Assembly (NCBI GenBank): GCA_001460835.1
Contig: CYKH01001464.1
Location: 1 to 64,000, forward strand
Source of the DNA: Bodo saltans
Lineage: Eukaryota > Euglenozoa > Kinetoplastea > Eubodonida > Bodonidae
Reading direction: 5' to 3'
Length of the DNA: 64,000 nt
Shown here in pieces: positions 1 to 9,545 of this stretch (positions are counted from its first letter, which is position 1; every line of letters begins with the position of its first letter). Below the pieces are notes generated by a model. That model did no database searches and had not been told where the DNA came from. It saw nothing but the letters and a program-made list of their open reading frames with translations. The position numbers and the translations under genes were made by a program.

Positions 1-1
1 G

Positions 2-751
2 TTCCCCGAACTGTACAGTGACGGCATGAAGGGGCGTCTTTTCAATACGCGAGAGTTCTGGAAATACTGCGTGAACGCCGTGTTCCACTCGCTGGTCTGC
101 TTCTTCTTGACCATTTATGCGTGCACGGACTTGGTCGACGTGGACAGTGGCACATCACTTGGGATGGCGGGGCATGCCATTGTCGCCTACTCCATTATTC
201 TCAACGTGGTGACGCTCAAGTGTGCTCTTGAGGTCAACACTTGGACGTTGATCAACGTGGCGCTCTTTATTTTCTCCATCTACTTCTGGTATTTGTTCTT
301 GATTGTGTACTGCGTCCTGTTTAAGGCCGTCACCTTCAACGACTTTGCCTCGTGGTACGGTGCAGATACGATTACGTTGAAGCATCCTTGCTACTGGTTG
401 TGCCAATTGGTCATCGTGGTGGTGGCGCTCATGCGCGATGCAGGATACAAATATTGGAGAAAGACATACGAGCCACGCTTGTCGCACGTCGTGCAGGAGT
501 TTGAAAATCGTGTTGGCGATTTTGGTCGGAATCAAGTGAAACGAGAGACGCCATGGCTGTTTCCAAAGCGTGAAATCAAGGCGTTCAAACCGACGCTTAC
601 AAGCTCCACCGGCACCGACCGGTTTGTGGAGATGGAGCCCATCAACTTAGAATCCTTGACGTCCCAAGCAAGCTTTTTTGGACCAGAACAGGCGTCCCCA
701 GGAAGGAGAAAGAAGAAGATCTCTGACATTATTGATAGTTGTGACATCTAA
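2..751 (+). CDS. P4-type phospholipid-transporting ATPase (flippase), C-terminal end only
   Basis: This is the last 249 codons of a gene that starts before the window; the frame is open from base 2, upstream of the first ATG at 26. The entry sequence FPELYSDGMKGRLFN followed by FW matches the segment of P4-ATPases just after the transmembrane helix 5-6 region (PxLYxxG...FNxxxFW). Four hydrophobic helices follow (about residues 20-42, 57-77, 83-107 and 130-148 of the visible part), fitting the final four membrane helices, then a charged cytosolic tail of about 85 residues. P4-ATPases move aminophospholipids from the outer to the cytosolic leaflet of plasma or endomembranes. The catalytic DKTGT loop lies outside the window, so substrate class cannot be judged. 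The stop is TAA at 749-751. Confidence 0.9.
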   Translation, partial: FPELYSDGMKGRLFNTREFWKYCVNAVFHSLVCFFLTIYACTDLVDVDSGTSLGMAGHAIVAYSIILNVVTLKCALEVNTWTLINVALFIFSIYFWYLFLIVYCVLFKAVTFNDFASWYGADTITLKHPCYWLCQLVIVVVALMRDAGYKYWRKTYEPRLSHVVQEFENRVGDFGRNQVKRETPWLFPKREIKAFKPTLTSSTGTDRFVEMEPINLESLTSQASFFGPEQASPGRRKKKISDIIDSCDI

Positions 752-1118
752 AGTGAAGGGGGAAGGTGAGTTGCGAACGTGTGAAGTGATAGCACGCGTC
801 CCTTTGAGACATCCTCCGACGAACTACGTCATATCTCCTAGAGAAGAAAAAAAAGGAGAATCAAGAATTTGCTGTACAAGATCGATGCACACGATTTTTA
901 TCCTTCGTGCAGTTCTGCATTTGCAACGCAATGCTGATATTAATTTGTGATTGCGTTGTACGTACAAACTTTTGAGAAGCGATATACTTAGGTAGTTGCT
1001 GGAGCGTCGTAGAGTTCCGCGTCTACTTTACACACAAGGAAAGGAAAGGTACATTTTTTGTTCAAGAATAGCGTTGTAGAATATTCAAAAGTGAAGAAGC
1101 ACAATCCCTACACACAAC
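752..1118 (+). other. Spacer with predicted trans-splice acceptor for the kinesin
   Basis: This 367-bp spacer holds no convincing gene. It contains a purine-rich stretch near 840-860 and a short pyrimidine run (1053-1063, ACATTTTTTGTTC) followed by the first AG at 1065-1066. That AG lies 53 bases before the kinesin ATG and is the likely spliced-leader addition site. A 90-codon frame running out of the flippase end (678-950) looks like chance. Confidence 0.5.
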
Positions 1119-4100
1119 ATGACATCGCGTCCACGTGTGTACACTCGAATTCGTCCTCTGAATGACAATGAAAAGCGGCAAGGCGGCGAGGTCTGCATGT
1201 TTGCAGAGCGTGGCCACCACGATGTCCTTGTATTCGAAAAGGACGGTGAGCAAAACAAAACTCGCTTCGATTATGTGTTTGATTCTGCCACCACGCAGGA
1301 TCAACTATTTAAGCACATTGGTACCGAGGTCCTCAACACCTTGTTCAGCGGATACAATGCGTCTGTGTTTGCGTATGGTCAGACTGGTAGCGGCAAGACC
1401 CATACAATGGAAGGAGACAACACCACGACCGATGGCCCCGGCCTTATTCCTCGTTTAATGCGAGCGATTTTTGACAAGTATCAAAGCAATCCCGATATTA
1501 CGGATGCCAAAGTCGACATCAGTTTCGTGCAAATTTATCAGGAAAAGATTCAAGATCTTTTAAATGGGCGAAAACAACTAGAAATTCACATGGATCGCAC
1601 GAGTCAGTACGTTGCAAAAGATGCGACGTGGCGTTCCATCAAGAACCAAGAAGAAGGTTTGCATCTGTACGTGGAGTCCGTGAAGAACCGCACCACCTCT
1701 GCGACTGAGATGAACTTGGTGTCGTCTCGAAGCCATACGATCCTGATGCTCAAGTTGCAGTGGGATGAGCCTATGCTGCCGGGTTCGAGTGCGCAGCTGA
1801 ATTTGATCGACTTGGCTGGTTCTGAGAAGCTCTACCAATCCGGTGCAACTGGCGAGGCAATGAAGGAGGCAATTCACATTAACAAATCGTTGTCTGCGCT
1901 GGGCAATGTGGTCAGCAAACTTGTTGACCAGGTCAAGCACAAGGATCGTCGTGTGCACGTGCCGTACAAGGACAGTAAGCTGACGTACCTGTTGCAATCA
2001 AGTCTGGGAGGCTCAAACTTGGTACATTTTATCTTAGCCTTGTCTTGCTCTAGTTTGTGGAGGCCAGAATCTCTTGCTACCATTGATTTTGGTAAGCGTG
2101 CTCTACAACTGGTGATTCGCCCGGTGCGTAACGCCATCGACTACAAACGTCTCGAAGAGATGGAGGCCATGATTGAGAAGATGCGTACTCACATTCGTAG
2201 CCTCGAGGAGGAACTGCGTACCAACCAGACAAGCAGCAAGACAGACCAGGCAGCGTTCTTGCAGATCAAGCACCTGCATCAAGAAGGTGAAGACCGTAAA
2301 CGCCGCAAGGCCGATGCAATGAAGAGAAGCAACACAAAAGCGCAGCTCAAGACTCGCACGGAACTGAACCGCATTATCTCCAACCTCCCTGAAACTCTTG
2401 AGGACCTCACCTCCCACTGCGTTCTGTTCCCAGCCTCCAAGGCTGATTTCCGTCAACTTGGCGGAATTGAGAAACTGATCCAATTTATCGACAAATCCCC
2501 TTCCACATTCTACCGAGCTCACGCTGCGCACACCGTTGCTCACGTGATTGACGATGAGGGGCGAGACTTGTTCGCTGCCAAGGGTGGCATGGACGCACTT
2601 TCCCGCCTGCTCCAAGTGAAGGAAGAGCGATGCAAAGAGGCTAGCTGTGTTGCCATCGAAGCGGTGTGCCGCAACTCCGTCGCCAACAAGAAGCTCATCT
2701 CTTCTATCGTGTTCGAACTTCTTGTGGAGCTGATTTACGGGTACGCCAATCAGCAAGTACAGGAAGCAGCGTGCACTGCCATCGCTGCCATCGTGGATAA
2801 TTTTCAAGATGCAAAGAAGGCACTAGCTCCGCTGGATATCGTCAAGAAACTGTTGGACACCATTCGAAACTCCCCCGCAGAAGTTGTCCACGTGACCAAG
2901 GCCGCTACCACCTGCATTGGACGATTGGCGCATGGCGACCCGGAAATGCAAGCGGCCATTGCACGACTCGGCGGTGTGGATCTCCTCATCGATGTCCTCT
3001 TCTCGTCTGTAGGCGACCGAGATCACCAGGTGCCTATCTTAGCGTCGTACGCGTTGGTCAACTTGTGCTGCAGCAACGGACCCAACATGGCCATTGCAAA
3101 GCGTCATCCCCAGTTCGACGAGGTCCGGTATCGCCTGATGGAAGGCCTCAGCCGCGCGTTTGGAAACAACACCGTACGAGAGGGCTTCGGGCGTGCCACC
3201 GCTCAGGAAGCTGCTGGGCCGTTCCCGTACTACGGCGTCACGGTGACAGACAAGTGGACCCCGTTGACATGCGGAGGGCGGCCTATCTTCTCGACCTTCA
3301 TGGAGAATCCACAGTTTTACCTCTACGTGCATGAAGACACGCAACTGTCTCTTCTGATTCAAGATGTTCTCTACGAGCAGCGTATGCAACAGAAGCAGCG
3401 CAATAACACGGTGTACATGGGCATCGCTGTGTTTCAGGGCGATCCGGAGCTAGCGAAGGCAGGGCTCAAGCAGCTTGATTTCCACGGTAAGATGGTGGAG
3501 ATTGCCAAGTTTACGTCCAACTGTGAAAATGTCCTGCACTGTGTCCTTAAGGCGCATGAGCATCCCTACATGTTGGTGCCATTCACAAGCCAGCGCGGGC
3601 GTTTGACGAACTTCGCCCTTTCCGCCTTTGGCGACCGAAAGATTGAACTGACTGCAGTGCCGGAAATGACTGGTTGGGTCCGCACGATTGTAGATGGCAA
3701 CTGGACGGAGTTCACTGGGCGTGCTGGAGATGGGTTCGACTGGCGATGCAACCCTCAAATCCGTCTCACCGCAAAAGAAAACGCTCGAGTTGTGTTTGTC
3801 TTGTCGTACCTTAGCCTCGACGAACTCCGAAACGCAAAGCGCGACGACGGAGAAGAGGACAGGCAGAACAACAGGCCGCGCCTTCATGGCAGGGTTTTCA
3901 ACACGCAGCACGTCAACAAGCGCTATTTGAAGGCCCTCGTCCCACTTCCTCAAGGGTCCACCTTCATTGCCAGCAATAGCTTCTCCAGCAACAGCTACAT
4001 CACCACGACGACGAGCCTCAACGCTGGCCAGAACTATGTCTACATTCCCTTCACAGAGACACCGTTTCAAGACACATGGCGTCTGTGTGTCTACTGCGAT

Positions 4101-5117
4101 ACGGATGAAGTCGAAGTCGTTCCTATTGGCGGCCCCAACGCAGAGTGGAACTGTTGCACCTTCAGCGGTGTGTGGGCTGCCAAGACCCTCACCCTGTCCG
4201 TCAAGGCCTCTGGAAAGATGTGCATTGTGGTGAATAGCAAAGATGCGTTCTTGAGGCTGTCCTTAGCGAATCCTAAAGGCGATAAGCTGGTGGGGATCGA
4301 CTCATTCTGGAACGGCGAGGCGAATGTAGAATACGAAGTCCCTGAGGCGGCTGGCCAGACGCAACTCGTTATTGTTGTGGAGGGGATGATGAAGAAGGAT
4401 GGCGTTCAGCAACTGGCCGAAGGGCTCAAATTTGATCTGTGCGTGTTTACTGACGAGCCGTGCAACGTGGTGGACTTGTCCTTCAACGCAAAGCCCAGTG
4501 CACTGACTATCCCGACCAAGTCCACTGACCTCGAAATGCTGCAGTATCCCGTGCAAGCGGCTGATATTGGGCAGGGCGGTCTGCACGAGAACAGCGATGA
4601 GGATGAGGACGGTGATGCCGGTGAGGAAGATGACGGCGGCGACGCAGGATCGGATCTGGCCGAACTGCAACAAGAAGTGGACAGGAAAACGTCTGAGAAC
4701 GCCCAATTGCAAGGACGCATTCGTGAATTAGAGGACGCTCTTGCACAGGCTGGCGCAAAGAAAGGAAACAGCATGACGCCGCCTGCAACCCCAGTTGGAG
4801 GGCCCCCTTCCACAAAGCCGCCTTCTCGTTCACATAGCGGCGGCTCAAATGTCAGAGCTGGACAAGCAGCGGCACCAGTCGGCCTTTCCAGCGGCATTAA
4901 CGGTCGTAGGCTGAGCGGGACTCCTACTCCAGGTCCAGCGCCTCCAGCGCCCTCACGTGCAGAAGCAGAAATGGGCAAAGCAATCGACGACGTTCTCCTT
5001 AAGCTAAATGTGTCCACAGCGCAAGAAAAGCCGCCCAGTGCGGCGGATTGGGCAAAAATTAGACGCGACATCAAAGATTGTCAAGCGAAGTTAGTGAGTG
5101 CTCGCGTTCCATCGTAG
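1119..5117 (+). CDS. Kinesin with armadillo repeats and calpain-domain-III-like modules
   Basis: A 1,332-residue kinesin with an N-terminal motor (about residues 4-330). The nucleotide-binding motifs are intact: P-loop GQTGSGKT near residues 86-93, switch I SSRSH near 202-206 and switch II DLAGSE near 231-236, so it should be an active microtubule ATPase. A short coiled neck (about 340-370) follows, then a helical array (about 400-690) with armadillo-type features. From about 702 to 1110 are beta-rich segments of calpain domain III (C2-like) type, with signatures such as WTEFTGRAGDGFDWRCNPQ and WNCCTFSGVWAAK. The tail has an acidic stretch, a short coiled coil (about 1165-1200) and a Pro/Ser-rich end. 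Kinesins with armadillo repeats are known in plants and protists; the calpain-III modules suggest a kinetoplastid cytoskeletal or membrane-linked kinesin. Cargo and direction are unknown. Confidence 0.9.
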   Translation: MTSRPRVYTRIRPLNDNEKRQGGEVCMFAERGHHDVLVFEKDGEQNKTRFDYVFDSATTQDQLFKHIGTEVLNTLFSGYNASVFAYGQTGSGKTHTMEGDNTTTDGPGLIPRLMRAIFDKYQSNPDITDAKVDISFVQIYQEKIQDLLNGRKQLEIHMDRTSQYVAKDATWRSIKNQEEGLHLYVESVKNRTTSATEMNLVSSRSHTILMLKLQWDEPMLPGSSAQLNLIDLAGSEKLYQSGATGEAMKEAIHINKSLSALGNVVSKLVDQVKHKDRRVHVPYKDSKLTYLLQSSLGGSNLVHFILALSCSSLWRPESLATIDFGKRALQLVIRPVRNAIDYKRLEEMEAMIEKMRTHIRSLEEELRTNQTSSKTDQAAFLQIKHLHQEGEDRKRRKADAMKRSNTKAQLKTRTELNRIISNLPETLEDLTSHCVLFPASKADFRQLGGIEKLIQFIDKSPSTFYRAHAAHTVAHVIDDEGRDLFAAKGGMDALSRLLQVKEERCKEASCVAIEAVCRNSVANKKLISSIVFELLVELIYGYANQQVQEAACTAIAAIVDNFQDAKKALAPLDIVKKLLDTIRNSPAEVVHVTKAATTCIGRLAHGDPEMQAAIARLGGVDLLIDVLFSSVGDRDHQVPILASYALVNLCCSNGPNMAIAKRHPQFDEVRYRLMEGLSRAFGNNTVREGFGRATAQEAAGPFPYYGVTVTDKWTPLTCGGRPIFSTFMENPQFYLYVHEDTQLSLLIQDVLYEQRMQQKQRNNTVYMGIAVFQGDPELAKAGLKQLDFHGKMVEIAKFTSNCENVLHCVLKAHEHPYMLVPFTSQRGRLTNFALSAFGDRKIELTAVPEMTGWVRTIVDGNWTEFTGRAGDGFDWRCNPQIRLTAKENARVVFVLSYLSLDELRNAKRDDGEEDRQNNRPRLHGRVFNTQHVNKRYLKALVPLPQGSTFIASNSFSSNSYITTTTSLNAGQNYVYIPFTETPFQDTWRLCVYCDTDEVEVVPIGGPNAEWNCCTFSGVWAAKTLTLSVKASGKMCIVVNSKDAFLRLSLANPKGDKLVGIDSFWNGEANVEYEVPEAAGQTQLVIVVEGMMKKDGVQQLAEGLKFDLCVFTDEPCNVVDLSFNAKPSALTIPTKSTDLEMLQYPVQAADIGQGGLHENSDEDEDGDAGEEDDGGDAGSDLAELQQEVDRKTSENAQLQGRIRELEDALAQAGAKKGNSMTPPATPVGGPPSTKPPSRSHSGGSNVRAGQAAAPVGLSSGINGRRLSGTPTPGPAPPAPSRAEAEMGKAIDDVLLKLNVSTAQEKPPSAADWAKIRRDIKDCQAKLVSARVPS

Positions 5118-5653
5118 TTGATGTGGAGAGAGAGATAGAGACCTGCAGTGATTTCTATTTTTGTTGTCGTAGATCAAACAAACAACAGTGTGTGCGTAGG
5201 AATCCATTTTTCAGAGAAATGGCTCCGAAGAATGAAGAGAGAAAACAAAAAAAAAAGCGACAACACACCAACCAGTACAAAAAATGGAACTGTGTATGCG
5301 TGTTGTCTGCGTCGTGACATGTCAATTTCGTGTGTATCAAAGGGACACTCAAAAGAAAAAAAAGAGGTCCAAAACAAAAAAAAATCAACAACGAATAATT
5401 TTCGAAACTAGAGAGACAACCCCAAGGGAGATCGAGCGAGTGGGCAACCGATAAAGAATACAACGACGTTGTGTGGCGTTACCCTTCCTCCTCGCTTTTT
5501 TGAAGATTTCTTCCAACGATGCAAAATCATTGCACTTGATGTTGTGTTTTACATTCTATGACCGAGTCTGTTGCCGCATCACACGTTTTTTTTTTTTTGT
5601 TGTTGTTGTTTAAAGGAATCCCAGGAGAGTTAATTAGTTTGTAGCCATTCGGG
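5118..5653 (+). other. Spacer: A-rich 3' region, then strong pyrimidine tract
   Basis: I see no credible gene in these 536 bases. The first part has several A-rich runs (around 5245-5255, 5355-5365 and 5380-5390), typical of an untranslated 3' region. The second part has a T-rich tract at 5586-5611 ending in repeated TTG. It is followed by AG at 5614-5615 and again at 5623-5624, the likely trans-splice acceptors for the small gene at 5654. Short frames on both strands here are low-complexity. Confidence 0.5.
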
Positions 5654-5974
5654 ATGCTTCGATCCTCCGCTAGAGTAACGTCTGCCGCAATTGCCGCACC
5701 ACTTGTGGTCGCGCAGCGCTTTAAATTCATCCGCCAGCCTAGTGCTCAATGGGACCCTATTCACGAAGATATCAACGCGCACGTAAAAAAGCGCATTCCC
5801 GGAGAAACTCGCGTGGACCGCGTTAAGCGCTTTGCACGAGAGTGGCGTAACGTTGAATTAGAACTTGGCGTGTATAAGGATGCTCGAGGTCGTGACATCA
5901 AATACCGCAAGACGTTTGTGTACCGCTACACGTACCCGAATGCGTTCGATGAGTTCTGGTGGCCTCTGAAGTAA
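5654..5974 (+). CDS. Small mitochondrion-targeted basic protein, family not recognised
   Basis: A 106-codon gene whose ATG lies about 30-40 bases downstream of a strong pyrimidine tract and AG, so it is probably expressed. The first 22 residues (MLRSSARVTSAAIAAPLVVA...) lack acidic residues, carry two arginines and many Ala/Ser, and look like a mitochondrial targeting presequence. The mature part is highly charged, with a basic helix-like segment around residues 50-68 and an aromatic C-terminus (FDEFWWPLK). No catalytic or metal-binding motif is visible. Size, charge and targeting would fit a subunit of the mitochondrial ribosome or a respiratory complex, both of which have many lineage-specific small proteins in kinetoplastids. 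That is a guess from appearance, not homology. Confidence 0.72.
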   Translation: MLRSSARVTSAAIAAPLVVAQRFKFIRQPSAQWDPIHEDINAHVKKRIPGETRVDRVKRFAREWRNVELELGVYKDARGRDIKYRKTFVYRYTYPNAFDEFWWPLK

Positions 5975-6442
5975 ACCGAAGAGGGACAAAGAAGGAAACT
6001 CTTGTGCGTGTGTGGTTGTGTCCAGTTTTTGTGCAGTGTTCTTTGCAAAACACAACAGAGAAGAACCTAGAGGAAGGTGTTCATCGACAGTATCAGGTCA
6101 GTGTGTGCAGCGCAACAGAATGTTTGGGATGGCTTTGGGCCTTGGATCTTAGTTTCTTCTACTCCCTATTTCTTTTTTGTATTTTTCGGCTACTTTGCCG
6201 TTTTTTTTCGTTGTGAGAGCGTTCTGTGCTGGCGTGCGAGGTGGGATGCCTGTGACGTTCTGTCGAGATCATGCCTTTTGATGTGTTAGGATATGCCTTC
6301 TGGTTGTGTGAATTGCGAGGTCCTGTGAATTGCCGTCAACATGTATTCTCATGGTTTGAACTTTAGTTGCTCACAGAAAGTTGATTTGCTTCTCTTATTG
6401 CGTTCCACAGAGGAGCAGAGGTTTTCGTTTTTACAAATTCAA
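5975..6442 (+). other. Spacer with two alternative trans-splice acceptor regions
   Basis: This 468-base stretch has no convincing gene. A T-rich tract at about 6155-6213 with AG shortly after could serve as a distal acceptor. A second, compact pyrimidine tract (6384-6407) with AG at 6409-6410 lies closer to the NSUN2-like gene. An ATG at 6341 lies between the two acceptors, so acceptor choice would decide whether the protein has 34 extra N-terminal residues. Confidence 0.45.
6384..6410 (+). promoter_or_regulatory. Predicted trans-splice acceptor deciding the NSUN2-like start
   Basis: The segment TTTGCTTCTCTTATTGCG followed by TTCCACAG is a good pyrimidine-tract-plus-AG acceptor. The first ATG downstream is at 6443, which begins a presequence-like N-terminus. 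Use of this site would exclude the upstream ATG at 6341. Confidence 0.5.
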
Positions 6443-9403
6443 ATGTTCTTCTCAACCAGACGCTGCCTGTTCGACTCCTACGCATCAGCGTCACGCCAAC
6501 TTCGCATGCTTGCTGCTTCCTTCGGGAAAGACAACAGTTCAACGGCACACGGGAGTGAGCGGTTGAAGCGCCGCCGTGAGGTCGCTGAGTGCTTGTATTC
6601 ACTCACGACAAAGAACGGTAATCGTGCTGTTGGCTCTGCGCACAGTGTTCCCTCCGGCTACACTGCATTCGATTTCAAACGTAACGTCTCGGGGATGCTA
6701 CGGGAGGCGAAATATCACTCGGCAGGAGCGCTCACACTGACTTGCCTGGAGATCATCCTCGAAGACGCCGTGGCGCAACAGCAGCAAGGAGCCGCTGCTT
6801 CTAGCAACGGATTTCAACGTGGATGGCTGCAAGGACTTCACCGAAGTTGGCTATTGGATGCTCGCGCTTCCGCACGCAATCCGTCTGAGGCACGGATGAT
6901 AGACATAGCTGTTCGGCGACTAGCATCCCTCGCCGAAGGAGGAGATGCGACTCTTTCCGATGCGGATGAATACGGAGCCTTGATTCCATCAAGCGGCGAT
7001 AGTCTTCAGCGTGCAGATGGATCGCATCCGGAACAATCGGCTCTGGCATTTCGTGCAGACACGAAAGACATGTTAGGGCAAGTGACGGGTCGAGCCCAGC
7101 GTGAGGTCGTGCCAAATGACTCGTTTCAGCGATACTTCCTCAAGCAGCAGCTGGTAACATCCCACGGCGCGCTGACCGAGCTGGTCCGTGCTCTCAACAC
7201 GCATCCTCTTGCAGTGGTCAGGGCTCATGCATCATCGCCGCTGGGCGTCATCGCAAGCACAGTCCTGGAACGCATGCAGAAGTTTGGGTCTGTTGCACCA
7301 CCGAAGATCTCCTCCCGGCTGCAAGTGCAAGATGCCTTTGTTGTATTGCAAAACTCTACACCTGGCGTAAGTGGCGAGGGGATGCAGAGGACGAACCTTG
7401 CGCACGCAACGGTCCGCGGCTTAACAGAACACAAAGTTTGTTCTGTACAATCCGCCTCCAGCATGCTCCCTGCGTTGCTGGTGGATGTTCATCTTGGCGA
7501 ACGAGTGCTTGACTTATGTGCAGCGCCTGGGTCCAAGACGATGCTGCTGATGGACCAGTTGGCGAGGCAGCAACAGGCGATTGCAACGACGTACCACAAT
7601 CAAACATCACTCTTGTGTGCCAACGATGTGTCGTTGGAACGCGCAACTGCATTAAACGATCGTATTGGCGGCACCGAAATTAATGTAGTGGTCATGTCGT
7701 CGTCAGGCGAACAGGATGCACCTCAAAGGTTTGATAAAGTTCTCGTCGATGCACCTTGTTCAGGTGAAGGGCAGATGCACCGACGCGCAGCGGAGTGGAG
7801 AATGTGGCATCCTATGCGTGGCGTAGAGTTCCACAAGAAGCAGATTGTTCTGTTACGCCAAGCTGCCATGATGACCAATATCGGCGGCACCATAGTGTAC
7901 TCCACCTGCACACTCAACCCCCTTGAAAATGAGGCCGTCGTGGCTGCTGTGGTGGAAGAGGGGCTCTTGGAGCCGATTCCCATCGCTCCTGGCAGCTTGT
8001 TCGATAAGCGGACTGGGCAGGCCTTCGTCCCTGGCCTTCAGCAGTGGTCAGTACCATCACCAAGCGGAGCGTTCTTACACTCATCAAATTCATCTACCGA
8101 GGCCCCCTCATCACTGATCCCAACCCTCTTCCCTGGCTACAGTGCAGATGCTTGCCGGGCATCAGTTGCCAGCTGCTCTCGCCGCGTATTTCCTGATCTG
8201 AAAGGAACCAATGGACAAGGCGAGGACGCACCCTTTGAGGCGTTCTTCTTAGTTGCACTCCGCCGCGTTGATCGACAGAAGCACAACGTAGCAGCACCAG
8301 CAGCACTAGCGCAGGGAGATATGGCGAACGACACCGCGCCTGGAACTCGCAAACGATTCGAGGGCCATCATGTTACTTCATCGACATCGCTACAGCGATC
8401 AAGTCTTGCTTCCACATTTGGATTTCGTGTCGTATCCTGTGCATTCCAAGTGGACGTGTTGAAACCATTGGCGCCTTTCTTTGGAAAGTTTATGGACGCC
8501 AGCAGCAAGGACTTCAGTGGGTCGTTGGAATCCACACGACGCATGTTGACACGAGCCCAGCAGGAGCTTGGAGTGCAGTTCTTGCAAAGCGCAAGGGATA
8601 AATCCGTCTTTATCGCCACAGCTGCTGCTGCGGACTTCATTTTCTCCTCTCGCAGTAGCAGTGGCAACAACACGATGCTCATGGCGTGTGGAGCGAGGGT
8701 TTTGGATGGGCAGGGTCGACTGACGGAGATAGGCGCACAGACAATTATTCATCGGCTCCTTCTGCACACGAACGTCCCGGTAGTGCGTCAAGTGTTTCCC
8801 ATGCCGCTGCGTGAGGCTCAAGTTCTCCTTAGTGGAAAGGGCACGCGCGTGGTGCCGTTGGTAGATGCTCCCCATGCATCCGACGATCCCTTTGCAGCTG
8901 GCGTCGCTAATGTTCGGAACCTTGATGGCAGTAGTGCCGTGAAGGTTGAGGACATGAGGTCCTCGTGGAGGTATTTGTTCGTGCAACATCCAGAGCGCTT
9001 TGTTGATGGCAACGCGATTGCGATGATCAACGTTGCTGGTGACTCCACCAACGCAGGAAATGGCGTTGGCGGCACAGCGCAACACTGGGCAATGCCAGTT
9101 ACTCTGCGACGCTGCATCGTGCAAGGGACGCCTTCGATGGAGATTCAAAGCAACTTGACTCCAGCAGCCACGAGGCGAGCATCGGGGTTGCTAAGCACAT
9201 TGCAACGAAGCCAGCGATCGTTCTCGACGGCAGTGGAAAGTGCAAGGCGCCGAAATGCAGAGACAGAAATGATGGCAGAACCTTCGTCACCCTATGCGGC
9301 CTCAGTAGCGAGTCAAGGGCGTGCTCGACTGATCCAACCGCAAGAAGCAGTGAACGAGGCACTGGCTCGGTTGCAAAAAGAAGAGGATACGATCCGCCTT
9401 TAG
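6443..9403 (+). CDS. NSUN2/Trm4-type RNA (cytosine-5) methyltransferase
   Basis: The predicted enzyme transfers a methyl group from S-adenosylmethionine to C5 of cytosine in RNA, most likely tRNA. The chosen start gives 986 residues; an upstream in-frame ATG at 6341 would add 34. The SAM-binding motif VLDLCAAPGSKT lies near residues 355-366. Both catalytic cysteines are present, in DAPCSGEGQ (motif IV) and YSTCTLNPLENE (motif VI). The spacing and the block after motif IV (EWRMWHP) resemble NSUN2/Trm4 more than NOP2. A substrate-binding C-terminal half of about 400 residues follows and is poorly conserved by eye. The N-terminus MFFSTRRCLFDSYASASRQL is Arg-rich and acid-poor at first, so mitochondrial targeting is possible. 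The protein is longer than human NSUN2 (about 770 residues), through inserts and tail. Confidence 0.88.
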   Translation: MFFSTRRCLFDSYASASRQLRMLAASFGKDNSSTAHGSERLKRRREVAECLYSLTTKNGNRAVGSAHSVPSGYTAFDFKRNVSGMLREAKYHSAGALTLTCLEIILEDAVAQQQQGAAASSNGFQRGWLQGLHRSWLLDARASARNPSEARMIDIAVRRLASLAEGGDATLSDADEYGALIPSSGDSLQRADGSHPEQSALAFRADTKDMLGQVTGRAQREVVPNDSFQRYFLKQQLVTSHGALTELVRALNTHPLAVVRAHASSPLGVIASTVLERMQKFGSVAPPKISSRLQVQDAFVVLQNSTPGVSGEGMQRTNLAHATVRGLTEHKVCSVQSASSMLPALLVDVHLGERVLDLCAAPGSKTMLLMDQLARQQQAIATTYHNQTSLLCANDVSLERATALNDRIGGTEINVVVMSSSGEQDAPQRFDKVLVDAPCSGEGQMHRRAAEWRMWHPMRGVEFHKKQIVLLRQAAMMTNIGGTIVYSTCTLNPLENEAVVAAVVEEGLLEPIPIAPGSLFDKRTGQAFVPGLQQWSVPSPSGAFLHSSNSSTEAPSSLIPTLFPGYSADACRASVASCSRRVFPDLKGTNGQGEDAPFEAFFLVALRRVDRQKHNVAAPAALAQGDMANDTAPGTRKRFEGHHVTSSTSLQRSSLASTFGFRVVSCAFQVDVLKPLAPFFGKFMDASSKDFSGSLESTRRMLTRAQQELGVQFLQSARDKSVFIATAAAADFIFSSRSSSGNNTMLMACGARVLDGQGRLTEIGAQTIIHRLLLHTNVPVVRQVFPMPLREAQVLLSGKGTRVVPLVDAPHASDDPFAAGVANVRNLDGSSAVKVEDMRSSWRYLFVQHPERFVDGNAIAMINVAGDSTNAGNGVGGTAQHWAMPVTLRRCIVQGTPSMEIQSNLTPAATRRASGLLSTLQRSQRSFSTAVESARRRNAETEMMAEPSSPYAASVASQGRARLIQPQEAVNEALARLQKEEDTIRL

Positions 9404-9480
9404 CTGCGGGGGGAAGGTTTCAGGACTCTGTTTTCTTTGCACTCCTTTTGCATTTGCGTGTTCGGCTTTTGACATGTCAC

Positions 9481-9530
9481 GTACATATTTATCTGTGTCG
9501 ATCTTTTGCGCATCTCTTTATGCATACAAG
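9481..9530 (+). promoter_or_regulatory. Predicted trans-splice acceptor deciding the CEP164-like start
   Basis: A pyrimidine-biased stretch including GATCTTTTGCGCATCTCTTT runs to AG at 9529-9530. The next ATG is at 9546, matching the point where CEP164-type sequence begins. The in-frame ATG at 9474 lies upstream of this acceptor and would be removed. Confidence 0.45.
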
Positions 9531-9545
9531 GAGCAAAGAGCACAT

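Noticed and set aside
678-950. 90-codon frame overlapping the flippase end
   Set aside because: It overlaps the flippase in another frame and continues into untranslated sequence; the basic low-complexity product has no domain.
2103-2807. 234-codon antisense frame over the kinesin armadillo region
   Set aside because: The sense strand encodes a clear kinesin with intact motifs; the antisense product has no recognisable feature.
4406-5074. 222-codon antisense frame over the kinesin tail
   Set aside because: Its Ser/Pro/Ala-rich translation is the mirror of the low-complexity sense sequence; it lacks any domain and opposes the transcription direction of the whole cluster.
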